This document shows, in pieces, positions 40,546 through 49,606 of a stretch of DNA of 64,000 nt. Source of the stretch: Nitzschia sp. pyKryTriq1 (lineage: Eukaryota > Bacillariophyta > Bacillariophyceae > Bacillariales > Bacillariaceae); NCBI GenBank assembly GCA_956465555.1, contig OY101118.1:2625751-2689750 (forward strand), written 5' to 3'. The stretch's first letter is position 1, and each line of letters begins with the position of its first letter. The notes under the pieces were generated by a model. The model saw nothing but the letters and a program-made list of their open reading frames with translations, was not told the DNA's origin and searched no databases. The position numbers and the translations under genes are program-made.

Positions 40546-41512
40546 CGCTGAATATTATTATTGTCGTCGTCGAGAGTGACACTTGTACGTCAACAAGAAA
40601 GATCAAATATTGATAATGGTATTGCTGTGAATGTATAGATTGCTAAGAAGTACTACCGGTACGAATGTACCATGAAGTAGACGATGATGAAGGCGAAGAA
40701 CTCCCTCCTTTCCTACTTGCTTGGACAATTGGGAACCTTCCTCTGAAATGGAAATGAGCACATACTTGCCGATTCGATGATTGTTCTGGTGTTATTCTTC
40801 CTTCTCGGTCAAGATTTAGGTGCTCAACGGCAACGGTGCACCAAGAAGGTGTCATCGATGATCTGCATGCGATCGTTCTGGCGGTTTTGTCGGTCAGCAA
40901 TTTGCCAAGAAATTCTCAACGGATGATGATGGCTGATGGCTCGAGATACATCAGCATAGTACTTTGTACCTGTACCTGCTATGGTACAAGTACCGGTACA
41001 AGCAGATGAGTGAGAGAGAGTGCGGGACCCTCGCCAACCGCTATTCTCGTAAACTGATAACTGATGCAACTTTCTTGCGGTCCGATGGGTCCAAGCAAGA
41101 TCCAAAATAATACTGTATAGTAAACCGCACGCACAGACCGACTGACGTTCGTTCGCACTCGATTTTATCCCAGATAACGATGATTCTTCGTAGACGACTA
41201 TTTACGTGATGATAGAGTTAAAATAGATCGACCATGCAATACTTCTATCATCGTACCGGTACCGTTGACCGGTAGAGGTGTATATGCTACACCACACGAG
41301 GCTTGAGCTAAAACGGTACACCCCCACACAGCCATATCAAGATCTGGACAGCCGAGTGAAAGATTGATTCCGAAGACAAAAGAGGAGGAATCGAAGAAAA
41401 TTTCCCAGTACGACAGACAGTACATTATATCGAGGTGGCTCCTCCTAGGTGATGATTGATTCTTCGTAGAAGTTGACAGCATGATGTCATCGTTTCTACC
41501 AAGTGAGTCTCA
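40546..41512. other. Divergent promoter region
   Basis: Between the small coiled-coil gene (-) and the sulfotransferase-like gene (+). GTAC-rich stretches occur at 40654-40672, 40965-41001 and 41255-41275. No gene recognised. Confidence 0.5.
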
Positions 41513-42379
41513 GTGAAGAGTACCAGCTATAACTTTTTGGAGAATATAGTGCCAGTATTCATCATGCAAGCTCTCCCTCGGTGGCTGGTAATACCAAAGC
41601 GAAACCGCCCTGTTCCCATTTTAGTTCTGGGCCTATTCTCTTTGCTGCTGCTGATACCTCAGCTTTCGCTGCTGAAAAGTCAGCAGCTTCATGGCACTGA
41701 AGATCTGGAATCAGAGGGCAACCTCCCCGAACTTCCAGTGGCGAAGCAACGACTGCTGCCTACTCCGATTCTACTAGTAGGCTTGCCGAAAACTGGAACG
41801 TCGACCATTCATTCCTTTTTCGCTCGTTCTGGATATCAGTCCAGTCATTTCCGGTGCGCCAATGAGTTATATTGTGGACTCTGTATCAAAGCCGCTGTCC
41901 ACCAAGGAAAACCACCGCTAAAGACTTGTGGTGACTATGAAGTGTGGGCGCAGATGGATGTGGAAAATCTAGGGCAATGCCACTTTCCTCAGATTCACAA
42001 TTTGGAAATTCTTCACGAAGAAGCTCCCAACGCAACTTTTGTCTTGAGCCATCGTAATATGACTCGCTGGTTTCGCAGTGTGAAGCACTGGGCAGGCAAC
42101 ATGCGTTCAATGGCGGCAAGGTTACAAAAATGCGAAGGTGGACCGAAGACGAAGCAAGCCGAAGACTTGATCCAATGGCATTTGGAACATATTCAACGAA
42201 TCCGTGATTTCGTCAAGTCTCATCCTTCCCACAAACTAATTGAAATTAACATTGAGGATCCAAATGCAGGAGAGATCATGTCAGCACACTTTGGACCAGC
42301 GTCTCCCGCCTCGAACTGGGGGCATGAAAACGATAGCCTCAAGCGAAACGCCAGTAGAATGACAAGTCGGGCTGACTGA
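41513..42379 (+). CDS. Golgi-type sulfotransferase-like protein
   Basis: 288 aa, or 271 aa from the inner ATG at 41564 (MQALPRWLVIPKRNRP), which better fits a type II membrane protein: a short basic cytosolic end, then the anchor VPILVLGLFSLLLLIPQLSLL. The lumenal part has the 5'-phosphosulfate loop ILLVGLPKTGTSTIHSFF and the 3'-phosphate-type segment ATFVLSHRNMTRWFRSVKHW, the two PAPS-binding signatures of sulfotransferases. Transfer of sulfate from PAPS to a glycan or small molecule is therefore expected; the acceptor cannot be predicted. The protein is rather short, ending soon after IEINIEDPNAGEIM. Diatoms carry many such small sulfotransferase-like proteins. Confidence 0.82.
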   Translation: MKSTSYNFLENIVPVFIMQALPRWLVIPKRNRPVPILVLGLFSLLLLIPQLSLLKSQQLHGTEDLESEGNLPELPVAKQRLLPTPILLVGLPKTGTSTIHSFFARSGYQSSHFRCANELYCGLCIKAAVHQGKPPLKTCGDYEVWAQMDVENLGQCHFPQIHNLEILHEEAPNATFVLSHRNMTRWFRSVKHWAGNMRSMAARLQKCEGGPKTKQAEDLIQWHLEHIQRIRDFVKSHPSHKLIEINIEDPNAGEIMSAHFGPASPASNWGHENDSLKRNASRMTSRAD

Positions 42380-42540
42380 ATCATCATCATCATCATAATC
42401 CAGCATGTTTCAGATAAACTAGACTAGCTACTCCTAATCGATAAAAAGCTAATCACGACATGGATACATTTGATAATTGTACAGGCTAGAATGAATTAAA
42501 AAGGGTCCGTGAATCAATTAAGAGCGTCCGCTCGTTCACT

Positions 42541-43778
42541 CTATATGCACAAGCGCTTTTCCGAGCCTTCCTCGCACTCTTCGAAACCTTCATCGTAATA
42601 CATGTTGACTTGCTCTCGGAGCTGTTTGTACAAATCCTTGGCATTGAGGCGTTCGCGAGGATTGCGATTCCAACAGTTTTGGAGAATGGAGTGGATTTCA
42701 GGTCTCCACTCGCGTTTAAGTGGTGGGCGGTCGCTGCCGTGAATGACTGTCTTTTTGTGTTCATCTTGGCTAAGCCTGCCAAAGGCCTTTTCGAGTGCTA
42801 CTAATTCCCAGAACAAAATAGCAAAGGAATAAATATCCGCAGAGAGGTTATAGGGTTCACCCAGCGCAACTTCAGGAGCCATAAAACGTCTGGAACCGGT
42901 ACCGCCGCTCATTTCGTACATGCCGTCCGGAGTTCGCTGCAACGGATCCAATTCTTTTGCCAAACCAAAATCGAAGAGCTTGACCCGCCCTTCAAAGTCA
43001 AAGCCGACATTGTCTGGTTTTAGATCTCTAAACACCACCTTGAGGTTGTGTAGGTGGCGGATGGCGGAGCAGATATCGCAAGCCACTTGAAGGCGTTGTA
43101 GAAACATAGCTTGCAACAACTTGATGTTGGTGGGAGACGAATGACGAAGCTTTCGCCTTTTGAGCTCCTTCCACACGTCAATTCGCTTGTCCAGGGTGTC
43201 GTACAAGCGATCCACCACTAGAAAATAGCCACCCATCTGACCAGTCGCAAATCCTGCAGCACCTGCTGCTGCCACGCCATGCAATGAAATGATCGATGGG
43301 TGGGGATGATTGCTCAAGGCACTTAGATACTTGGCTTCCAAAAGTAAATCTGCTGCGCCGTTACAGAACTCATTGGAATTTGCCATGGCAGATTCATTAA
43401 GAAATTTGACGGCCAGTTTGCGCTGCAAGCTATGGGCGACAGCAGATCGTCCCCGGCGTTGTTCCTCCGAGCAAGGGTTGGACTCGTCCAGTTCGATCTT
43501 GTCCAGTTCGTAGACACTGTTGAAGCCACCCTTCCCTAGTTTGTCACCCAAGTTGGGCATGATTTCATCACGTTCAAAATAGGGAACACAATCTACCTTC
43601 AAGTCCTTGATCAAAGAGGACCGCTTGGTCATCTCTTGGCATACCCGAGTCCTGGAATAAGGAAGGCATTTTGAGCAACATAACCATTGCGCGACATGCA
43701 AACTACCGGTAGACATCAAACACTGACTTACGCATAGCGACTGGCCTTTTGACACACATCCAAATCCAATGGAAGCAT
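42541..43778 (-). CDS. Protein kinase, two exons
   Basis: I read complement(join(42541..43651,43732..43778)), 385 aa. A 47 nt first exon (MLPLDLDVCQKASRYA) joins through an 80 nt GT-AG intron to TRVCQEMTKRSS. The open frame that continues upstream of the splice site is intron, not coding. Kinase motifs are LGKGGFNSVYE (P-loop), LAVKFLN (catalytic Lys), DLLLEAKYLSAL (helix C Glu), FRDLKPDNVG (catalytic loop), LFDFGLA (DFG) and RRFMAPEVALGEPYNLSADIYSFAILFWEL (APE region). The sequence style (YNLSADIYSFAILFWEL) fits the TKL-like kinases abundant in diatoms. The HRD histidine is replaced by Phe; Asp, Lys and Asn of the loop remain, so activity is likely. The substrate is unknown. Confidence 0.9.
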
Positions 43779-44066
43779 CGTTTACAGCTGTTTCTTTTTC
43801 AGGTAGCTTGTGATAGGCGAGCGTAGATGAAGCCTCTTGATCCCTCTACGAGTATGGCTACGAAAAAGAAGTTTGGAAGTACTGTACCGTGCTACAAAAC
43901 CAACACAGTACGAGTACAGGATACAAGTATCGCCATTGTCGTGCACTCTCCGCCGTTGCCCGTTGCAAATCAATATGTCTCGTCGTGTGTGACCCTGTCT
44001 CGCTGCCCGCGGGTATTATTCAGGCCACTTCGATTTTCAGAATGGCTAAATAAATTGACAAAAAGA
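43779..44066. other. Spacer between kinase and retroelement fragment
   Basis: About 290 bp; contains GTACTGTACCGTG and CAGTACGAGTAC motifs (43878-43918) upstream of the kinase start. No gene. Confidence 0.45.
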
Positions 44067-45668
44067 TCAGCCATTTTGAATAATCGAGGCCACGTTCGAG
44101 TGAGTCGTCGTCACCATCCACGCCGGCAGGAAATCGTGTCGGGCAACATAGCGGTAGTGGCGTTGGTGAAAGGATTGGAGACGAAGGAGGTACGCGGCGG
44201 GTCCCGTGGTAGTGGTGGAGCCTTTGCGCTGCCAATACTGAGCGGGAGTATTGTCATGGAGGGATTGGATCGTGTGTTCTCGCACGTCGGCGGCTTGGGT
44301 GATGACGTCGTGATGCACTACTGTGGCCGCCAACTCCAGATCACTGTTGGTGATGTCTCCCTTTAGGTTCGACCAGCTCACCAAGCGACGTTGAATGTGA
44401 GCTGGGAAAGGTTCTCGCCAAACAATGGGCACGACGTCCGTTGGTGTGTGCAGGAACGCCGCCCCTCCCATTCCTGGTGCAGCGGCGTCCGTGGTGCCTA
44501 CCACGGACGGCAAGCGTGCGAGAATTTCAGCGATGCGTGCTGGGCGACGGGCAAGGTCGCCGGCAAGCATTCGAAAATCGTCCAAAAACTGGTGCACCGC
44601 TGTGGTGAGGCGCACTCTGTGTGGTTTGCCTCGGTCATCGGTTTTGAGCGCGTGCTGTAGGGTGCTAAAGAGCCCCCTTGCACCGGGGATGGCTAGCATC
44701 ATCGACCGCAACTCTCCCAGCAAGCGGTGCCACATCTTGACGCCGGCTCGCTTCATGTCTGGGCGAATGGAATCCAGAATTTCGAGTAGGCGCTCGTAGC
44801 GGTGGCTAGGTAAAGAGATGGTTCCCGCGACGGTGTCGATGAGCCACCCCAGTACCACTTTGGATGTCGACCATGTGGCGTCCCCTTTGTTTAGCTTCTT
44901 GGTTGAGGCTGGCTCTTGGCGGTGAGGGCCATCGTCGGGCTCCAGTGGTCTAAAGATCTCGTCGAGTGTATGAAGGAGCACTCTCATGACCCTGCGTTGT
45001 CGTGACTTGGGCCCTTGCATTAGGGCGATAAAATCGTCCACGTATACGTCGGCGTAGGCCAAAGGACGCCGGTACTTTGGCGTATGCGGATCTCTTCGTG
45101 GTACTCCGGTTGTGGAAGGGAGAATTCTTTGAAGCTTGGTTGTCTCCGGTTCCTCGTCATGCGGTGCCTCTCGTAGTGCGAGGTCTTCCAGGCGATGTCT
45201 TGGGGGATCGTGGTTTCCCTTGTCCATCTGGAGCAACTTCTGGTTCATCAGATCCGCGCCTGTTTCGGTGGCCGCGGAGAAATACGGTGGTGAATTTACC
45301 CATCCCATCGGCAGGGTGTTGGGAAAACCCACCATGGGTTCCTCGTCGGGATCCCGGGGTAGCAGCACTCCTAGTTTCGGGGCGCGGCCGATCATGCTGG
45401 GAAAGCGTGCCACCGCATGGATAACCCGGTAGCGGGCTTCTCCGGCCTCGTCCTTGTAGAGTCCGAGGAAAGCGGCAGGGTACGCTGGGTCAGAGTTGCC
45501 TACGGCGCTGCGTAGGTCTCCGCCCGTGGGGGGGTTGTTGGCTGTCCGAAACTGCATCATCAGCGCAGCGTAGTTCTCCTCGTAGGGGTCCAACCCCGCG
45601 TTCCCGTAGTACTCCGAGTAGGTGCGTGGCCCCATCGGGGCCGTAGGTCCCGTGGGTGCCGCCGACAT
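44067..45668 (-). mobile_element. Truncated reverse transcriptase/RNase H element, DIRS-like
   Basis: One open frame, 533 aa from the ATG at 45668 (the frame stays open up to 45857). Visible parts in order: GFPNTLPMGWVNSPPYF (RT motif B), YADVYVDDFIALMQG (YxDD motif C), VLGWLIDTVAGTISLPSHRYERLLEIL (motifs D/E and thumb, of the form seen in DIRS-type elements), then an RNase H domain with GTTDAAAPGMGGAAFL, NSDLELAATVV and HDNTPAQYW supplying Asp, Glu and Asp. The RT motif A region with its catalytic Asp is not recognisable upstream, and the frame stops soon after RHDFLPAWM, before the usual final Asp-containing end. So both ends are missing although the middle is intact. No terminal repeats or tyrosine recombinase were found. 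Confidence 0.75.
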
Positions 45669-46328
45669 TCTTTTAACTAAAAAGAAACTTGCTTGTTTTG
45701 GTTTTCTCGTAACTGCCAGTCCGAGGAAACAAAACAACAAATTATGCGTTTCATGGTCGTCGCTCCCTCTCAGCTCCCTCGCTGCTCGAGAATTCCTCTC
45801 TCGCTGCTCGAGGGGGGGCTGGGGGATGATTCGCACGGCGGCTTTCAAAACTACCAACGGTCTGACCCTCCTCCGTCCTTGTTCCCCGACTACGAAAAAT
45901 AACTATGGAACTAACCCAAGGAGAAAAAAGAACGTCGAGGTTCGAGGTACAGGTATGTACATACCGGTACACCAGGTACCAGGTCTACTGTACGTACCCC
46001 GGTACTTGGTAGTCTACGTACTGTACTGGTGGGTACTGGGAGGAAGTGTGTGGATGGCGTCTTGCATGGCAGTGGCGGGCCGGCGCGCTGAAACTGTGAT
46101 CCGGCAAGACCAAAAGGATCACTACCATGCGTACCGGTACGTACCGGTATGCAGTACCTGGTGCCACAGGCAGCTACCGGTACAGTACCTGGTACAAGTA
46201 CAGTACGAGTGCCGTCTCGCACTGACAACAACTCCTCGCAAGAACTCACAGAACCCAAGACAAAACAGACAAAAGACGAAACTCCCTCACAAAAAATAGA
46301 ATCCAACAAACACAACAACGCACGCACA
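45669..46328. promoter_or_regulatory. GTAC-rich region upstream of the DUF6824 gene
   Basis: A GTAC-palindrome cluster spans about 45953-46210 (TACCGGTACACCAGGTACC, CCGGTACTTGG, CGTACCGGTACGTACCGG, ACCGGTACAGTACC). It lies about 120-380 bp before the DUF6824 start and downstream of nothing but retroelement DNA. No gene in this interval. Confidence 0.45.
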
Positions 46329-47084
46329 ATGAAAGCCTTTACTTCTACTACTACCATACCTTCCGAACTTTCATTTTACAAAATGAACAAGAGAGAATTC
46401 TCCAATGAAAATGTGCAGCCAGGACAGTCCGATATTCTGTGTGGTCGATGCAAAGTTGTCTTCAACCACCCGGGCAACCGTCGATTTCGTGGAGTACTAA
46501 GGAAGAATCTCCCTCGATATGATGCAATCAGTGGCCGAACAACGGTCGCCGCCCTTATCTCAGAAATCACCAGCCATATCATGCAAGGTCTTGGATTTAA
46601 ATTCCTTAAGCGACAAGGCACAGGATGGATCGAACTTGACGCCAAGGAAGCTCGTAAGAAAGTAGGGCATGCCCTTCGTGATATGAGTGCAGCTCAGAAG
46701 GAGGTCTCTGCCAACAGGAAGAATCTTATCAAATCGAAGAAAATCAAAGTTTCCATCCCTAAGAGATTGGAAGAAGTCGAAGGATGTGGCAACGGAACGG
46801 AGGACGAGAGTGCTTCCTTGTTCGTAACTTCGTCCAACTTGTTGGGAGCATCCTTCTTCTCGGACGTACCAGTCGTTTCCGAAGACGAGGAGAGCACACT
46901 GACTACCGAGGACGATTCCACCCAATCTTCCAGATCCTTGAGTTTCGAGCGGACAATAGTTCCCAGTGATTTCCCCGCCTTGTTACGTGCAACATCTATT
47001 GATTCCATGAACCCACGATTTTTCCACGAAGTGTTCGGCGACGAAAACATCTTTGAACAAGAGTTTGAACTTGATTTGTGGTAA
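46329..47084 (+). CDS. DUF6824-domain protein
   Basis: 251 aa from the ATG at 46329; frame upstream of it runs through the GTAC cluster and is not coding. A DUF6824 domain occupies about residues 35-125: DILCGRCKVVFNHPGNRRFR, then a Tyr/basic region, ALISEITSHIMQGLGFKFLK, GWIELDAKEARKKVGHALRD. This family is common and highly expanded in diatoms and its function is unknown; the basic, compact domain suggests nucleic-acid or protein binding (inference). The C-terminal half is acidic and Ser-rich with a final Phe/Asp/Leu motif (FEQEFELDLW) that resembles an acidic activation-like tail. Confidence 0.85.
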   Translation: MKAFTSTTTIPSELSFYKMNKREFSNENVQPGQSDILCGRCKVVFNHPGNRRFRGVLRKNLPRYDAISGRTTVAALISEITSHIMQGLGFKFLKRQGTGWIELDAKEARKKVGHALRDMSAAQKEVSANRKNLIKSKKIKVSIPKRLEEVEGCGNGTEDESASLFVTSSNLLGASFFSDVPVVSEDEESTLTTEDDSTQSSRSLSFERTIVPSDFPALLRATSIDSMNPRFFHEVFGDENIFEQEFELDLW

Positions 47085-47489
47085 AGAGCGTAATCAACAA
47101 TCATCTTGTACTCTACCGGTTCACAACAACTACAAATTGTGGGCATGTACAAATAGTGGGCATGCGGAAAATCAAAATGTCCTTTTCTCCAACAATCAAC
47201 CAATTTTAGCTATGACAATTGTAGATCCAATCCTCCGATACCTGTAGATGACCTGCTCCTCGTACCAGTACGGTACCTGGTACATGACTATCCGAAGCAT
47301 CAATCAGGATAATATGAGTAGCATCTAGAGTAGGAATAGTGTTGCACACGGACGCAGCGTAATTTGAAGGGTATCTACTACTGTAGTTTACATAACTGGA
47401 GGATCGTCGCCAGTTAAAACTATGGAAGTATTTCTTCTAAGTTGTCGTTGATGATGGTGCTGCTCAATAGGGGCTGCTCAATATCACGT
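47085..47489. other. Convergent spacer; start of duplicated block copy B
   Basis: From about 47325 it matches the sequence beginning near 13669. A GGTACCTGGTACATG motif sits at 47271-47285. No gene. Confidence 0.55.
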
Positions 47490-48905
47490 TTAGCACGAGT
47501 TAGAATAGCATCTCTCCCAGAACGAAGTCTGGCTATCACGAGCTTGTGAGCACGGTTCCATCTCGACTTCTTCGTCCGGCTTGGGGTGATGACGCTGAGT
47601 GACGCAAAGATTGGTCGCACCGAGCTGGGAAATTTCGAATCGCTCTTCGTCGAAAGCACCAACCTTGGCCCACCAGCGCTGCAGACTGTTTCCTTGGTCA
47701 CAATTCTTGACATAGATGTCACGGTTGAGTCGTTCGAGACAACGGTTTGTTCCGTGAAGCTTGATCAGAATTTCATCTCCATTAATCTGGTCAAAGTCAA
47801 ACCTTTCTACCCCATCATCATCACATTCTTCAATGTAAAGCTTCTCGTTGAGGCTGCAAGAGCCACCTCGACAACGCATACACCACTTCCGTTCAAAAGT
47901 TTCCTCTTGCCAATAGTACCCCTCTTGCCACCACATCTTCAGCTTAAAATTCTGATCAGTGGATGGAGATCCTGGTGTTGGAGCAGGACCAGGCGATGGC
48001 GAAGGAGGCGATCCCGATGGCGAGATGCAGTAGTCTGTCTTGGATGCATCGTTCCCATTGCAACCAGGAACAGGTCCAGCATTCTGTCCTCGTTGGAGGC
48101 ATACAAGATTCCCTTCGCAATCCCTGTCAAAATCGCAATCGCCCTCGCATACTCCAAGTGGAAGTACACTCGAAGGTGGGTTCGGTCCATAGTTAAAGAG
48201 AGCAGTTGAGGAACCAGTGGATGTAGGGGTGTTTCCAGTAGGAGGACGGACGGGTGCTGGTGTTGGGCTTGGGCCTGTAGGTGGTTTTGGGCTTGGGCCT
48301 GTCGGTGGTACTGGGGGAGGAGGACCAACTGGTGGTGTATTTAGATCAGCAGGATCGATACAAAAGTCATTGCGAGAGGTGTCTTTTCCAGAGCATCCAG
48401 GAACGATCCCAGAACCTCCCTGGTCCTTTTGATAACACACCAACGACCCTTGACAATCCCCGTCTTTGTCGCAGTCACCTTCGCATTGACCAAGCTTAAA
48501 ACTCGGGTCCGAGCCTCTGAACTTGATAGACTGCAAGTCTCTTCCATCTTTCCTGACAATCTTCAGCGCAGGATGGTCGCTAAGAATCTGGGCATCAGCA
48601 GAAAAAGACAGAGCGGCTAGCAAGGTCACGCACTTTCGAATCCAATGCATTTCGACGAGATTTTATCGATGCCGTCGAAAGAAACAAGGCAAAGGACAAG
48701 CAATAGTCAGCCTTCTCTTGTCGGGATGAGACTGTACTGTACGGTACCGGTATATACCGAGATCAAGACCTGTAATCTCAATCAGCACTTTCGAGACAAC
48801 TTTCACCGCAAAGCGCAAATGAAAAATTGTGTCGCTTTGATGAGTAGAGTAGATGACAACAGTCCCAGTTCACCCCCCTCTCGTTTCAAATTCTTCTAAA
48901 AAATG
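47325..48905. repeat. Duplicated block, copy B (partner 13669-14945)
   Basis: Same orientation and same gene content as copy A, with the extra coding segment described for the gene at 47490-48650. Homology continues in the 5' flank through the CCGTCGAAAGAAACAAGGCA stretch and fades near 48905. Confidence 0.75.
47490..48650 (-). CDS. Secreted cysteine-rich, beta-trefoil lectin-like protein (copy B)
   Basis: 386 aa, close paralogue of the 284 aa protein at 13866-14720. The signal peptide MHWIRKCVTLLAALSFSADA is identical. After the first cysteine-rich module there is a longer Pro-rich linker (PTGPSPKPPTGPSPTPAPVR) and a second cysteine-rich module (GVCEGDCDFDRDCEGNLVC...PGCNGND...DYCISP), then a second Pro linker and the same C-terminal lectin-like domain. 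The two modules are clearly related but diverged, so the second was not copied very recently from the first. The role is as for copy A: extracellular or wall-associated glycan binding (inference). The 5' flank of this copy has GTACGGTACCGGTATATACC about 95 bp upstream. Confidence 0.78.
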   Translation of the reverse strand: MHWIRKCVTLLAALSFSADAQILSDHPALKIVRKDGRDLQSIKFRGSDPSFKLGQCEGDCDKDGDCQGSLVCYQKDQGGSGIVPGCSGKDTSRNDFCIDPADLNTPPVGPPPPVPPTGPSPKPPTGPSPTPAPVRPPTGNTPTSTGSSTALFNYGPNPPSSVLPLGVCEGDCDFDRDCEGNLVCLQRGQNAGPVPGCNGNDASKTDYCISPSGSPPSPSPGPAPTPGSPSTDQNFKLKMWWQEGYYWQEETFERKWCMRCRGGSCSLNEKLYIEECDDDGVERFDFDQINGDEILIKLHGTNRCLERLNRDIYVKNCDQGNSLQRWWAKVGAFDEERFEISQLGATNLCVTQRHHPKPDEEVEMEPCSQARDSQTSFWERCYSNSC

Positions 48906-49606
48906 TTTGCACGCGGCTTCAACCATGCATTCCGATTGGAATGACGTTATTTCACCGGTGACATTGCATTGTGAAGTCTTTAAATATTTATACGGATACG
49001 AAGGATCACGATGTATGTGTGATATTGTCTGGGCATATATAACTCGAACACCGCGACTCGAACAACGGTCGTGGATCTTCTTGACTGTTGCGACGCCACT
49101 TTTCTCACGTTCTCGCTCTTAGGTCTACTCTTTGTAGTTCCAGTCGTGATCTATAGATTTTTCGTGTGCAAGCCAATGCCAACGAATGTTCCAGCGTGGG
49201 CGGGAAGATCTTTCGCTCTACAAGTATTACTATCTGTATTCGCTCTCTACTAGCTACTAGAGCTCAAGTCTCCCTCGTAGAGGACGATTCGTAGAGACTA
49301 GAGTACTGTAGTACGTGTACCATCCGAGCATTCTCTACATTTTAGCTGAAGAATATGAGTTCGTGGAGACAGCTGGAGGCGATGTATAGTCAGTCACGCA
49401 GGTCGCAAGAGTATGGTCGTAGCAGCGGGCAAAGAAGAATCATCACTCTTGCTTCTCTAGTAGCGAAACTTATATGACGGGGGACTACTTCCATACAACC
49501 CAGACGAACTCAACGAAAGTTGGAAGGCTTGCTCTTGTTTTTAATAATTTAGAATATTTGATAGCGTTGGGAGAGTGTATTGGAGAATGGGAATTGTGTG
49601 AGGCAT
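48651..49606. other. Intergenic
   Basis: Includes the 5' flank homologous to copy A up to about 48905. Nothing further recognised; short CTACTAGAGCTC-type runs at 49250-49315. Confidence 0.45.

Noticed and set aside
43656-43755. Upstream start of the kinase frame inside the intron
   Set aside because: GT-AG signals join a better first exon (start 43778), and the rejected stretch contains an ACCGGTAG motif and no conserved residues.
43827-44366. 179 aa plus-strand frame
   Set aside because: Overlaps and runs opposite the reverse transcriptase fragment; starts in GTAC-rich DNA; no protein features.
45622-46299. 225 aa plus-strand frame
   Set aside because: Runs through the GTAC cluster, giving Val/Pro/Tyr-rich nonsense.
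47586-48209. 207 aa plus-strand frame
   Set aside because: Antisense of lectin-like copy B; the shadow frame also exists opposite copy A, as expected from the shared coding strand.
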